A stretch of 64,000 nt of DNA, taken from contig NZ_JAJCTH010000017.1 in assembly GCF_020594515.1 (NCBI RefSeq), forward strand, positions 62,001-126,000. The letters are read 5' to 3'. Of the stretch, positions 9,922 through 18,977 are shown one piece after another. A program made the position numbers and the translations under genes. Position 1 is the first letter of the stretch. Every line of letters starts with the position of its first letter. Source of the DNA: Rhodoferax sp. U2-2l. Its GTDB lineage: Bacteria > Pseudomonadota > Gammaproteobacteria > Burkholderiales > Burkholderiaceae_C. Under the pieces are notes generated by a model. That model worked only from the letters and a program-made list of their open reading frames with translations, did not search any database and was not told the DNA's origin.

Positions 9922-9942
9922 GCCGGACGAGCCCGAACCAAA

Positions 9943-9948
9943 CAAGTA
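9943..9948 (+). repeat. Left copy of 6-bp target duplication (CAAGTA)
   Basis: CAAGTA directly precedes the left prophage end (TG at 9949-9950). The identical hexamer directly follows the right prophage end at 49534-49539. Such short direct repeats are the footprint of transposase-mediated insertion. The insertion fell between glpD and the convergent acetyltransferase gene and disrupted no gene. Confidence 0.9.
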
Positions 9949-10152
9949 TGAAGCGCGGCGAGATATTTGAGGCTGATTCTGCGCGATATTTAAGGCTTGT
10001 TTCTATTTCGCTGTATGCAACGAAATTGCCCAACAGGAAACGCCAGAAGCACACGCCGCGCTACCGGTTCAAAGGATGTTCAGAGATCTATGGTCAGTAC
10101 GCGGCTCACGCGCAAGGGCACCAGCCGCTGGTGTCTGGATCTTCGTCTGGGT
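9949..10152. repeat. Left prophage end with transposase-binding motifs
   Basis: Non-coding end of the element next to the tail genes. Within the first 45 bp are TGAAG (9949-9953), GAGATATT (9960-9967) and GCGCGATATTT (9981-9991), which match the right end at the same offsets. These are the probable transposase-binding sites. The remaining stretch to 10152 shows no convincing gene; a plus-strand 75-residue reading there has no support. Confidence 0.8.
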
Positions 10153-10644
10153 TCACAACGTGTCAGCCTCAATAAACAGCGCATCAATCTGCGCATCGGT
10201 CAGTCCCAAGGCGTCCTTCAGGACGGCCAGCGTTGGCCAGGCGCGGTCAATGGACGTGGCGCGCTCCCAATCGATCTGCACATAGCGTGGCGCCGCAGCA
10301 ATGGCTGCCTCCACATCTGCCAGCAGTCCAGCCGCTTCCAGCGCCCGGCAGCCCTGGCGCATCGTGACTGACTGCGGCACCACCACCACGGGTGGGTCAA
10401 GGTCCGCAGTGGCCAGTGCTGCCTCAAACTCCGCTTGGCTGGCAAAGGTGTAGAAGTGCGTCGGGTGCCCACCAAACACGCGCCGCGGCGTGGTTGGCGT
10501 CACCTTGAAACTCTCCCAGCCAGCGACCACTGCGGAGGCGTTGACGTGGTAGCCCGGCAGCGGCACGGGTGCTGAGAGCGCGTTGCCCTGCTCGTCGTCT
10601 GTGCCTGGGGTGTAGAGCGTGCCGATGATGTCGAGGTCGATCAT
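10153..10644 (-). CDS. Phage tail-end protein, unknown function
   Basis: 163 residues. The middle reads VPQSVTMRQGCRALEAAGLL and the end LGLTDAQIDALFIEAD. Proteins with this SVTMRQ...ALEAAGLL...LGLTDAQ(I/L)D layout are common as the last gene of tail modules in proteobacterial phages. Their role is not known to me; tail fibre assembly or attachment is the usual guess. It starts 3 bp before the stop region of the preceding gene and is the last gene of the late tail operon before the prophage end. Confidence 0.65.
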   Translation of the reverse strand: MIDLDIIGTLYTPGTDDEQGNALSAPVPLPGYHVNASAVVAGWESFKVTPTTPRRVFGGHPTHFYTFASQAEFEAALATADLDPPVVVVPQSVTMRQGCRALEAAGLLADVEAAIAAAPRYVQIDWERATSIDRAWPTLAVLKDALGLTDAQIDALFIEADTL

Positions 10645-10647
10645 GTT

Positions 10648-10872
10648 TTAAGCCAGGGTCAGGGTTGTGGATCGCACCACGCCATCAGAGCCCTTGACTT
10701 TGATGACCAGTGACGTGTTTGACGTGAGCTGATACACCAAGTCGCCAATGGCTGCTGGGGTGGCGCTGGCAGGCGGCTTGAGCGTGACAGATTCGGGGCT
10801 TTGGAAGGCCATGCCGCCCAGCATTTGATTGGTGGGGACTTGGTTGGGGGCAGTACCGATGAGATTGGGCAT
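10648..10872 (-). CDS. Small phage tail-region protein
   Basis: 74 residues with no membrane segment or signal peptide. It contains GGMAFQSPESVTLKPP, a pattern seen in short proteins beside tail fibre genes. It lies between the tail protein at 10882 and the terminal tail-end gene with short spacing. Function unknown. Confidence 0.6.
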   Translation of the reverse strand: MPNLIGTAPNQVPTNQMLGGMAFQSPESVTLKPPASATPAAIGDLVYQLTSNTSLVIKVKGSDGVVRSTTLTLA

Positions 10873-10881
10873 GGTGTGTCC

Positions 10882-12492
10882 TTAGGCAGAGAGGGCTTGC
10901 AACTGGGCGTTGCTCACGCGCTTCGGGTAGCCGCGGATGCGGGCGTTGGACCCGATGACGAGTTGTGTCGGCGTGGGCAGGCTTGCGCCGCTGGCGGTGA
11001 CGGGCGTGGCGCCATTGACCGATGCAGCGATGTCGTTGTCTTTCCAAGTAGCGGCGACGGTGTAGGCGGCTCCGTTGGTCACCGTGCCCAGTGCCAGCGT
11101 GGCCTGCAAGACGCCACCTGTTGTCACCGTCAGCACGAGCGCACCCGCGACAGATTCGAGCTTGATTTGCTCGTCTGTCGTGGCATTGTTGAACACCCCC
11201 AAGGTCTGGGTGCCAGATGACTCCCCCTTGAATTTAAACAATGCTGAAAACTCAGATTTCCGATACCAGCTACTGAAATTCGCCCCGGTCATGACAGCAA
11301 CATCGGCAGCGCGGGTGACTGCGGTTGCAACGGTCGGGATGTAGCTGGTGGGGAATGCGCCTGCTTCTAGTTGTGCGCCCCAGATGTAGATGCCTGAGGT
11401 GCCGTCGCCTGTGTATATCGAGCTGTTCACACTGTCAATTTGCGGTGCAATGATCATGCCCGCACTTCCCGACACCTCTAAAGTGCCAAAAATTGTGCAC
11501 CTATACCAGCCATCGCCCACAGCCTCCATGGTGGGGGCCTTGTCGCCAGATGCGGTTGTGATTCCGCCAGAAAGTAGGTTAAACCGTGCGTTTGGGAAGG
11601 TCACCCAAGCACCTGCTGACCGCCCTGCCATCCGCAAGATTTGTCTCTCTCCCGCTTTGGCATAAACCGACAGGGCGTAGGACACGCCCAGCAACAGGGT
11701 TATGGCTTGTGAAATTTCTTGGTTGAGCAGGCCTGATGCTTCAACCAACTTGTATGCGGTCAGCGTCCCATCAGGGGCGGCAGCGGCATTGGCTGAGATA
11801 GTCGCATTGGCTTTACCCCATGAGGCATTATCGAAAGTTTGTGACTGGAGCGCCAAATTCGTCCGCGCCACCTCGGTCAGCAGCCCCTTGCACTCACCCG
11901 TCACCGGGTCATAGTCGATGCGCGGCACACCGGATGGCACCACCTCGATCAAGCCTTTTGAATTCACCCTGGTCGCAGTGGATACGCGGGTAAATGTGAT
12001 GCGGGGATCAACCATCTGACTGTTGGCAAAGTCGAGGATCAGGGTGGGTCGGACAAGCGGGTGCCCTGTGTCAATTTCCAGCGTCAGGATGGACCAGTTG
12101 GTCGGGTCAAGGCTTGGGTCGGTGGTGCCCGAGCCTGCGACAGTGCGACGGTAGGTGCGGCTGTTGGCGGGGGACCAGACGACGACACCCACGGCGTAGG
12201 TGGTGCCGCTGACCCATTTGGCAGCACCGGTGGCCGATGCTGCCAAGTTGGCTGACACCAGTGCAGATGCCTGCGAGGCTGCGGCGTTGCCCTCTGAAAC
12301 GGCTGCAGCGGCCGCACTGGCGGCAATGGCCAAAGCATTGGCCTCAATCCAGGCCAAAAACTCGGGGTCTTCTGTGCTGCGTTTTTTCTGCCAGGCCAGC
12401 CATGCCTGCATGTCGGCATCAAACGCTGTAGGGTCGCCACCGTAGATGTTGGGGGTGGTCGCGGGGGCCGGGGAGAGTGTGGGAAGGGTCAT
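10882..12492 (-). CDS. Phage tail fibre/tail protein with carbohydrate-binding-type domain
   Basis: 536 residues. An N-terminal attachment region is followed by an Ala-rich coiled stretch (about 50-90). Then comes GTTYAVGVVVWSPANSRTYR (about 95-115), a carbohydrate-binding-like segment common in tail proteins. Next is a conserved block with ITFTRVSTATRVNSKGLIE and PRIDYDPVTGECKGLL (about 165-205), ahead of a beta-rich C-terminus that resembles a lectin-fold domain. This block is widespread in proteobacterial phage tail proteins. It probably forms the receptor-contacting part of the tail; the receptor cannot be deduced. Confidence 0.75.
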   Translation of the reverse strand: MTLPTLSPAPATTPNIYGGDPTAFDADMQAWLAWQKKRSTEDPEFLAWIEANALAIAASAAAAAVSEGNAAASQASALVSANLAASATGAAKWVSGTTYAVGVVVWSPANSRTYRRTVAGSGTTDPSLDPTNWSILTLEIDTGHPLVRPTLILDFANSQMVDPRITFTRVSTATRVNSKGLIEVVPSGVPRIDYDPVTGECKGLLTEVARTNLALQSQTFDNASWGKANATISANAAAAPDGTLTAYKLVEASGLLNQEISQAITLLLGVSYALSVYAKAGERQILRMAGRSAGAWVTFPNARFNLLSGGITTASGDKAPTMEAVGDGWYRCTIFGTLEVSGSAGMIIAPQIDSVNSSIYTGDGTSGIYIWGAQLEAGAFPTSYIPTVATAVTRAADVAVMTGANFSSWYRKSEFSALFKFKGESSGTQTLGVFNNATTDEQIKLESVAGALVLTVTTGGVLQATLALGTVTNGAAYTVAATWKDNDIAASVNGATPVTASGASLPTPTQLVIGSNARIRGYPKRVSNAQLQALSA

Positions 12493-12502
12493 GGCAGGGG
12501 TC

Positions 12503-13387
12503 CTATCGGTAACCGGATATTTCGAGGTTGGTGGTGACTTGACTGCGGTTCTCGATCACCACGTTTGAGCGGATATAGCGGCCAAACACATTGGCGCCGA
12601 CAAAATCGCTGATGCCCGGCGTGGCCACCCACAGCATGGGAACGCCGATGTGGGCGGCCAAAAAGCTCATCAGCCGGTTGTAGGCGAGACGCTCACTCAC
12701 CAAGGTGCCGCTGATGTTTTTGCTGTAACCGCGCTCCAAGTTCACCGGGTTGTCAGAGATGTCCAGGTAGTGGCGGCCGCGGTCTTCAATGGGGCTTGCA
12801 AACCCATACTTCGCCTCCCCTGCAAAAAACTGCTTGCCAATCACGCACAAGCCACACGCAGCCTCAGCCGCGGGCGCCGCGTCAATGCTGATGGTGACGG
12901 TGCAAGCGGGGCTGCTGGGCAGGCCGCTGAAGGTAGTGGCGTCGGTTTGATAGGGGGCATCAAAGCAAAAGCTGTAGTACGTGCCCTCACTGGACAGCAG
13001 CGACCTTGTCTCGGTGCCAATGAGCGTGGCTCCTTCCTGAATGGTGATGGCCACACTTTTGCCGATCAAGCCCATAAGCCCAATGGCCGTAAAGCGGCCC
13101 ACGGCCAATGTCCAGCTCAAGCCGCCCGTGCGGGTGGTGGCAGTCTGCACGCTGGTGTCAAACATGGCCAAGCTGTTGACCGGGCCATCGTCGAGCCACC
13201 ACAGCGGATCCGTGCCTGGTGTGTGGCCGATGTTGCCAGCCTGCACACTGAGCCAGTTGCGGCCAGCGTGGCTGATTTGTGCATCGAGGGCGTAGGTCAT
13301 GATTGCGGACCAGGCAGCGGCGTCTGTCGCGTTGGTGGCGATCAGCACACCAGGGGCGGTGCAGTCAATGGGTGGTATGACAATCAT
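12503..13387 (-). CDS. Phage distal tail protein, function unknown
   Basis: 294 residues, overlapping the tape-measure stop by 4 bp (ATGA), so it is translated directly after it. The segment DDGPVNSLAMFDTSVQTATT recalls the 'GPTNRWAMFD' block of tail proteins that sit between tape measure and fibre in siphoviruses. The C-terminus ends in a segment likely to form beta strands. A part of the tail tip is the natural reading. No protease or hydrolase motif is visible. Confidence 0.6.
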   Translation of the reverse strand: MIVIPPIDCTAPGVLIATNATDAAAWSAIMTYALDAQISHAGRNWLSVQAGNIGHTPGTDPLWWLDDGPVNSLAMFDTSVQTATTRTGGLSWTLAVGRFTAIGLMGLIGKSVAITIQEGATLIGTETRSLLSSEGTYYSFCFDAPYQTDATTFSGLPSSPACTVTISIDAAPAAEAACGLCVIGKQFFAGEAKYGFASPIEDRGRHYLDISDNPVNLERGYSKNISGTLVSERLAYNRLMSFLAAHIGVPMLWVATPGISDFVGANVFGRYIRSNVVIENRSQVTTNLEISGYR

Positions 13388-16300
13388 GCGGCCACCTTGG
13401 TGTCAATTGGTGAGCCAGGGTCGGTAAAAACAAGCACGCCGTTGCGGTCCATGCGCCGAATGCTGTCGGCGGTGGCGGCGGCATGCACCGTGATGGCGCG
13501 CATCTCGGCGCGCAGCTCGGCGTTTTCTTGGCGCAGGGCGCGCAACTCGGCTACCACCTCAGTGTTATCGCCGCGCTGTGCGCCAAAAGGCCTTGATCTT
13601 GTTTGAGACGAATTGAAGATCAGGCTCGGGCCAGTCACTTCCCATTCGGGGCCGTTTTCACCGACCTTGCGCAGCCCGCCGGCGTGGTAGCCGCCCGAAG
13701 CGAATTTGGGCACACCGCCGAGCTGTGTGACCACATTGCGCAACCCGGCAGCCGTCAGATCGGCGCCCGCCGCCACAGCCGCGCTGATGATGCCAGCCGC
13801 CGTATTTGTGCCAGCCTCCAAGCCCGCCAGTGTGGCGTCAATGCTGGCCAAAGCGGCCAAGCTCTCAGACTGGTAATCGACCGCAGCGGCCGCATCGAGC
13901 TGGCCTGCGACTGTGTTGCTTTGCGCTGCCAGGCGGGCCGTGGCCAGTGTCCAGTCACGCACGGTGCTGGTGCTCTTGATGGCATCGCTCAGGGCAGGCA
14001 GTGCGGCGGCCATCTTGTCGGCATAGGCAGCCTTGTTCGCGCCCGTGGTGGCTAGCGCCAGGCTGTAATACTGGGCAAACTCCCGCTGCTTTTGTGCCGT
14101 GGCAGCCGCTGGATCGAGCTGGCTAGTGCTGATGCTGGCCACCGCAGCGCGCAGGTTGGTCGCGCTGGTGGTCATCAGACTGGCCAGCGCGGCCTGCGCC
14201 TCGTAATACTTGACGGTTTCCTCGCGCAGCTTGCCCAGCTTGGTGGTAGCTTTTTCCGCGTCACCAGCATAGGCCGCCATGGCTTTGGCGTAGTCGGTGG
14301 CGGCAGCTTTGGCAGCAGCTTCCGCAGCCGTCAGCTTGGTGGACGCGGCTGCCACCTCATCGGTCAGCCAGACTCTTTGGCCGCGTGCCAGGTCGTACTC
14401 ACGCTGCGCTGCGGCCACTGCCCCATCGATCGCTGGGCCCGCGGCTGCTTGGGTGGCAATGGCGGCTTTGTACTCGGCGGCCTGCTGGGCAAACGACGCT
14501 CCGCTGTCTTTGCCGTTGGCCAAATTTAGGCCCGAAAGCGTTTTGGCAAATGCCAGGATGTCTTGCAGCGGCTTGGCCGCCAGCTTGGCCTCCATGTTGG
14601 CTTGCGAGTCATTCCACACGGCCATGCCCGACAGACTGTCTGGTGCGGCAACACGCGTGGCGTTGAGGTTGCCAAACCGCAAGTAGGTAGCCACCAGATC
14701 AATCGCTTCGGACGTGACGCTTTTTTGCGCGGCTGATGCCGCTACGGCAGCCTGCTTTGCCGCGAAAGCGCTGTCTACCCGCGTGTTAGCGGTGGCGAGC
14801 TGCGTTGTGCGCAGGTCATATTTGGCGTCCGCTGCAGTCAGCGTGGCATTGGCCGCCATCACACCTGCGTTGCTGGGCAGGCTCACACTGGAGGCTGCAA
14901 TGGCCCGCTGTATCTGCGCCATGGTCATGTTGGTCGGGTTGATCCCGGCAACAGAATCAGCCACAGCAGCACGCTGATCGGCAATGTTGCCCAGCAAATC
15001 AGTCAGCGATTTGCCAATATCAGAGAGCATGTCCACGAACGACTTGTTGATGTCATTCGTGGCCAGGGCCACCGCGTCCGCCACAGCAGCAAATTCCGGC
15101 GCCACGGCCATCATCACGGTGTAGGCTGTGCGCCCAGCTTCCGTGGACAAGTTCAGGCCATCCACCAAGGCGCGGAATTCGTCTTTGGTGGTGGGCATGG
15201 TCACATTCACTTGCGCCAGAGCTTTGGCGATGTTGGCTGTGCTTTGGTCAAGCCGCTCGGATTCCGAATAGAACAGCGAGTAGTACGTGCCCAGGCGGGC
15301 GCTGAAGTTCTCCAGCCCGCCAGAGACTTCGATCAAGCCCTTGGCAGCGTCAAAGCTCAGGTTTTTCAGGCTCTCGAATGGCATCGAAGCCAGCGCTTTG
15401 TTGAAGTCATGCACCACGGCCACGTTGCTCATGGCTGTGGACATTTCGGCCACGGTGTTGCCAATGCCGCTCAGGTAGGTTTTGTACTGCTGTGGCAGGT
15501 CGCTGGCCTTGAGCGCGGCGAAAAGGATCCGCGTGGTCTCCTCATTCAGTGCGGCTTGCAGTTCTTCGGGGCTGCGGCCCACGTTTTCATAGCCGCCGCC
15601 ACGGCCGGCGCGGCTGTAAATGTTTTGTCCGTTGACGGTGCCTGATGTGGCGAGCTGCGTCTTCGCGGTGCCAGCACTGTCCACGCTGACAAACGCACCG
15701 ACTTTCAGGGCGGTGGAGATTTCAAGCTGCTTGGCCAGCGCCTCCCAGGCGCTTTCAACGCCGAGCGCAAACGACCCCGCCAGGCCGCTGGAGCTGGTGT
15801 TGCCACGCCCGGCACTGGGGCCGTAGCTGGACTCGGTCTTGGGCCCGCCCCCGCCGCCAAACATGCTGTCCACAGCGCTGCCAATGAAGGAACCCACAAT
15901 GGTGCCGATGCCGGGCATGATGTAGGTGCCGATGGCCTGGCCTGCGGCCTTGCCGTACTCGCCGTTGGCAAGGGAGTTGAAGGCGCTGGCATAGCCAAGA
16001 ACGCTGCCCGCGCCATTGATGATGTCAGCGTTTTTCGCCATCACCTCGGCAAAGTCATAGGCGGCGTTTCCGGCTGTCTCAAACCCGGCCTGTAGCAGGC
16101 TATCCGCCACGTTGGCGGTGCTATCCAACAGAAAGTTGGTGAGATTGCCGCCGCTGCTGGTGATGGCGTTCCAGGCTGATTTGCCCTGCATGAGCAGGTT
16201 GCCCAGGCCCCCCAAGTCTCCCAGTGACCCGCCCACACCTTGTGCAGACGCCGCCCCCGCTGCCCCAATGCCCAGCGAGCCCATGACGCCCTGAACGGTG

Positions 16301-18222
16301 ACTTTCAGCACCTGGGTCTTGAGGGTGTTTTTGATGGTTGACCACAAGCTCTCGAAAAAGCCCTTGCCGCTCTCAAACGCGCGCATCAAGGCGTCTTCCC
16401 AGTATTTTTCTGAGGCCTCGGCGGCGCGTTTGTTGGCCTTTTGCAGGTCATCCACGGCATCAAGGGCTTCACCAGAGCGGTAAATGCCGGCCAGCGCTTT
16501 TTGCGCGTTGATCTGACGCACCAGGCTGTCATAGGCCTCGGTGCCAGCGGTCTTGGTGGCCAGCTGCTCTTGTAGCCGGGCTGCGGTGGTGTCGGCAATG
16601 GCAGACTTGAGCATGCCACGCTGGTCCAGCTCCAGTTGCGCGGCGCGCACAGAGGCGTCGGCGGCGTTGCCTGCCTCGATGGCGGACAGCGTCTGCGCAG
16701 CCATGTACTTCTCGATGTCGTCGTATTCCTTGTTGCGCGCATCGCCAAGCGCCTGGGCCTGGGCGGTGTAGGACTTGCGCAGGTCTTCGGCGGCTTTGAG
16801 TTGTGCTTGAGTCGCCGCAGTCACGGCTTTTTTGGTCGGCACCGATGCCGATTCGGCGGCGGTCACACTCTTGACAGTGGTTTCGTACTGGATCAGCTCA
16901 ACAATGTTTTGGTCGATCAGGTCGATTTCTGCCGCGTGTTCTTTTGACAGACGGGCTTTGGCAGCGGCAAACGACTCGGTGCCTGGTAGCAGCGACTTGA
17001 GCGCGGCGCCGGCCAGCTGCGCGCCGTATTTGAGGTGCTCCCAGCCCGACATCATGGCCCCGATAAAAGCCAAACCAGCCACACGGACCTCCACAAACTG
17101 GTCGCGCAGATAAGTGCCGAATTGCCACCCGGCAAAGGCGGCAAACAAAGCGCTGCCGGCCAGTGCCATTTTTGACAATGACCCGGCGGCCAATTGGGCT
17201 GCCACCGATGTGCCGTATAAAGAGGTATTGAGCCCGATGGTGGCCGCCTGGCCGGTGATCATGTTGTAAGCGTGCAGCGCGGTGGCATGGATCAGCGACG
17301 TCATTGCCGCTGTGGCCATGGTGTAAATGGCCGGGGCAGCAACGAAGATGGCAAAGTAAGCAGTCGCAACCTTGGTGGCTGGAATGATGGCCTCGGCAAC
17401 CGACTTCACAGCGCCTTCTGCCGACTTGATGGCCTCAGAGGCAACCGTGACACTGTCAAAAATCAGGCCGCCAACGGCGCCAGAGCTCACCGTCCGGTAG
17501 AGCGCGTCCCAGTTGTCGGCCAGATTGCTGATGGCCCCGTCCAGTGTGGCAGCGCGGGTGGCCATGGCCCCGGCAAACTCATTGTTGCCAATGGCCTGCA
17601 AGTAGCCGGTGATTTCGCCCGCGCTGTTGCCGATGGTTTTGGTCACACCTTGGAATGTCAGGCTGACCTGGTCGCCCTGCTTGCTGGCCTTGATGCCGAA
17701 TTCTTTTAGGCGCTCAAACTCGCCGGTGGCGGCATCGGCCACGGCTTCGATCATCTGGTTCAGGTCTTTACCCATGGCGCTGGCGGTGTTGCCGTAGCTG
17801 CCCAGGGCTTTGGCGCTGGCGTCCAGGCCCAGCGCTTTCATCTTGACGAACGCGCCGGTCACCTCGTTGAGCTGGTAGGGCGTGGTGGCGGCAAACTGCT
17901 TGATCCAGCCAAACTCACGCGCAGCAGCCGCACTGCTGCCGGTCACGGTGATCAGGCTGCTGTTGAGCACGTCAAACTCGCGCTGCACAGAGATCAACTT
18001 GCCAATGGTCTGGCTGGCTGCAAAGCCCGCAAACACCCCAGCTGCCGCCTTTGCTGCTGTGGTTGCAGCGAGTGTCAGGTCTGCGAGCGACCTGCTCGCC
18101 TTGCTCCCGGCCGACACTGCCGAGGTGCCAACGCCGTCGAGTTTGGCGGCCACACCATCCAGCGTGACGCCAACAACTTGCCCGCCGTCAATGGCCAACT
18201 TCAGCTTGACTTCGTTTGCCAC
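13384..18222 (-). CDS. Tape measure protein
   Basis: 1612 residues, by far the largest gene. The N-terminal third holds the tape-measure domain: SVQREFDVLNSSLITVTGSS, KQFAATTPYQLNEVTGAFVK and GEFERLKEFGIKASKQGDQ (about residues 75-200). Hydrophobic segments follow at about 280-390, then long Ala-rich coiled coil with WEDALMRAFESGKGFFESLW (about 600-620) and AGNTA-like repeats. Its length sets tail length; by the usual 1.5 angstrom per residue rule the tail would be of siphovirus type, around 200 nm or somewhat more. The position after the frameshifted chaperones is canonical. Confidence 0.93.
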   Translation of the reverse strand: MANEVKLKLAIDGGQVVGVTLDGVAAKLDGVGTSAVSAGSKASRSLADLTLAATTAAKAAAGVFAGFAASQTIGKLISVQREFDVLNSSLITVTGSSAAAAREFGWIKQFAATTPYQLNEVTGAFVKMKALGLDASAKALGSYGNTASAMGKDLNQMIEAVADAATGEFERLKEFGIKASKQGDQVSLTFQGVTKTIGNSAGEITGYLQAIGNNEFAGAMATRAATLDGAISNLADNWDALYRTVSSGAVGGLIFDSVTVASEAIKSAEGAVKSVAEAIIPATKVATAYFAIFVAAPAIYTMATAAMTSLIHATALHAYNMITGQAATIGLNTSLYGTSVAAQLAAGSLSKMALAGSALFAAFAGWQFGTYLRDQFVEVRVAGLAFIGAMMSGWEHLKYGAQLAGAALKSLLPGTESFAAAKARLSKEHAAEIDLIDQNIVELIQYETTVKSVTAAESASVPTKKAVTAATQAQLKAAEDLRKSYTAQAQALGDARNKEYDDIEKYMAAQTLSAIEAGNAADASVRAAQLELDQRGMLKSAIADTTAARLQEQLATKTAGTEAYDSLVRQINAQKALAGIYRSGEALDAVDDLQKANKRAAEASEKYWEDALMRAFESGKGFFESLWSTIKNTLKTQVLKVTVQGVMGSLGIGAAGAASAQGVGGSLGDLGGLGNLLMQGKSAWNAITSSGGNLTNFLLDSTANVADSLLQAGFETAGNAAYDFAEVMAKNADIINGAGSVLGYASAFNSLANGEYGKAAGQAIGTYIMPGIGTIVGSFIGSAVDSMFGGGGGPKTESSYGPSAGRGNTSSSGLAGSFALGVESAWEALAKQLEISTALKVGAFVSVDSAGTAKTQLATSGTVNGQNIYSRAGRGGGYENVGRSPEELQAALNEETTRILFAALKASDLPQQYKTYLSGIGNTVAEMSTAMSNVAVVHDFNKALASMPFESLKNLSFDAAKGLIEVSGGLENFSARLGTYYSLFYSESERLDQSTANIAKALAQVNVTMPTTKDEFRALVDGLNLSTEAGRTAYTVMMAVAPEFAAVADAVALATNDINKSFVDMLSDIGKSLTDLLGNIADQRAAVADSVAGINPTNMTMAQIQRAIAASSVSLPSNAGVMAANATLTAADAKYDLRTTQLATANTRVDSAFAAKQAAVAASAAQKSVTSEAIDLVATYLRFGNLNATRVAAPDSLSGMAVWNDSQANMEAKLAAKPLQDILAFAKTLSGLNLANGKDSGASFAQQAAEYKAAIATQAAAGPAIDGAVAAAQREYDLARGQRVWLTDEVAAASTKLTAAEAAAKAAATDYAKAMAAYAGDAEKATTKLGKLREETVKYYEAQAALASLMTTSATNLRAAVASISTSQLDPAAATAQKQREFAQYYSLALATTGANKAAYADKMAAALPALSDAIKSTSTVRDWTLATARLAAQSNTVAGQLDAAAAVDYQSESLAALASIDATLAGLEAGTNTAAGIISAAVAAGADLTAAGLRNVVTQLGGVPKFASGGYHAGGLRKVGENGPEWEVTGPSLIFNSSQTRSRPFGAQRGDNTEVVAELRALRQENAELRAEMRAITVHAAATADSIRRMDRNGVLVFTDPGSPIDTKVAA

Positions 18223-18225
18223 CCG

Positions 18226-18537
18226 TTAACCCTCAGTTTGTTGTCGTTGCTTGTCCCATTCATCCAGCGCCGCCAGTTCCATGGCCTGGATACACATAAA
18301 TTTATGTGCGAAAGTGCGCGCCGCCACGCGCTCTACGTCGCGCAAGTAGGCTGTGACAGCCGCGTAATCCAGCCCAGAGCGCCCGTTGAAGCCCACGCGC
18401 CACTGCGTTTGGATCCGGTTCCAAATGCGCCAGGTGTCCCGGTTCTCGGGCCATATGTGGTAGACCGCTGGACTGGTATCGGCCTGCTCTTCATCGCAGT
18501 CTTCAAACAGCCCGAAGGCAGCAAGCGCCGCATCCAC
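18226..18537 (-). CDS. DUF1799-type protein, T part of tail chaperone fusion
   Basis: The separately readable part is 103 residues from a GTG at 18537. It carries WNRIQTQWRVGFNGRSGLDY and VAARTFAHKF, the pattern of DUF1799 phage proteins. The open frame extends upstream of that GTG to the slippery site at 18618, so the gene is more likely expressed as the C-terminal half of a frameshift product than from its own start. It lies 3 bp before the tape measure start. Confidence 0.75.
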   Translation of the reverse strand: MDAALAAFGLFEDCDEEQADTSPAVYHIWPENRDTWRIWNRIQTQWRVGFNGRSGLDYAAVTAYLRDVERVAARTFAHKFMCIQAMELAALDEWDKQRQQTEG

Positions 18538-18950
18538 TTGTCGATCGGCAGCGGCGTCGTCATCATCTGATGCGTCAGAGAGCTGCCCAGTGGCCTGCAG
18601 GCGTGCTGCCTGCGCTAGTTTTTTTCCTTGCTGGCGCAGTCTCGTTGGTACGAAAGCCAGACAACATTGAGCACGCCGGGCTGCGCCAACATCACCTCAA
18701 AGGCCTCACGCGAGAAGGCGGCGGGTTCATTGTTCTCCAGCACCACCAGGCGCTGTCCGCTCCAATCAGTGACGTTGTCAAGCAAAAAGTCTTTCACCGT
18801 CAGGTCACGCATCTGTTCAATTTCTTCCTGCGTTTTTCGGTTGGCAGTGAGGGTGAACTTGAACTGCCTGTCGGCAGCACCGTCGCGGATCACCATCTTG
18901 ACGTTGACCTGGACAACATTGCCAACGGCAACTTTATAAACTTGGCTCAT
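18226..18950 (-). CDS. Tail assembly chaperone fusion made by programmed -1 frameshift (G-T type)
   Basis: The upstream ORF (18950-18615) ends GAA AAA AAC TAG. It contains the heptamer A AAA AAC at 18618-18624, a classical -1 slippery site. Slipping by -1 continues as CTA GCG CAG GCA without a stop into the downstream reading frame, giving a fusion of about 241 residues. Two chaperone forms joined by a -1 shift, placed between the tail tube and tape measure genes, are conserved in long-tailed phages (lambda G and G-T). The position here is exactly that. The fusion is inferred; the sequence shows the site and the open frame. Confidence 0.8.
18615..18950 (-). CDS. Tail assembly chaperone, short form
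   Basis: 111 residues ending ASKEKN at a TAG directly after the slippery heptamer. The acidic alpha/beta sequence with KTQEEIEQMRDLTVKDFLLD fits the G-type tail chaperone that coats the tape measure during assembly and is absent from virions. It follows the tail tube gene by 27 bp. Confidence 0.75.
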   Translation of the reverse strand: MSQVYKVAVGNVVQVNVKMVIRDGAADRQFKFTLTANRKTQEEIEQMRDLTVKDFLLDNVTDWSGQRLVVLENNEPAAFSREAFEVMLAQPGVLNVVWLSYQRDCASKEKN

Positions 18951-18977
18951 GGGTTTTCTCTCTCAAAAATGGCGGGG

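Noticed and set aside
12650..13606. 318-residue plus-strand reading frame across the tail genes
   Set aside because: It is antisense to two coupled tail genes with clear family patterns, has no ribosome site, and the composition is that of a GC-rich mirror frame.
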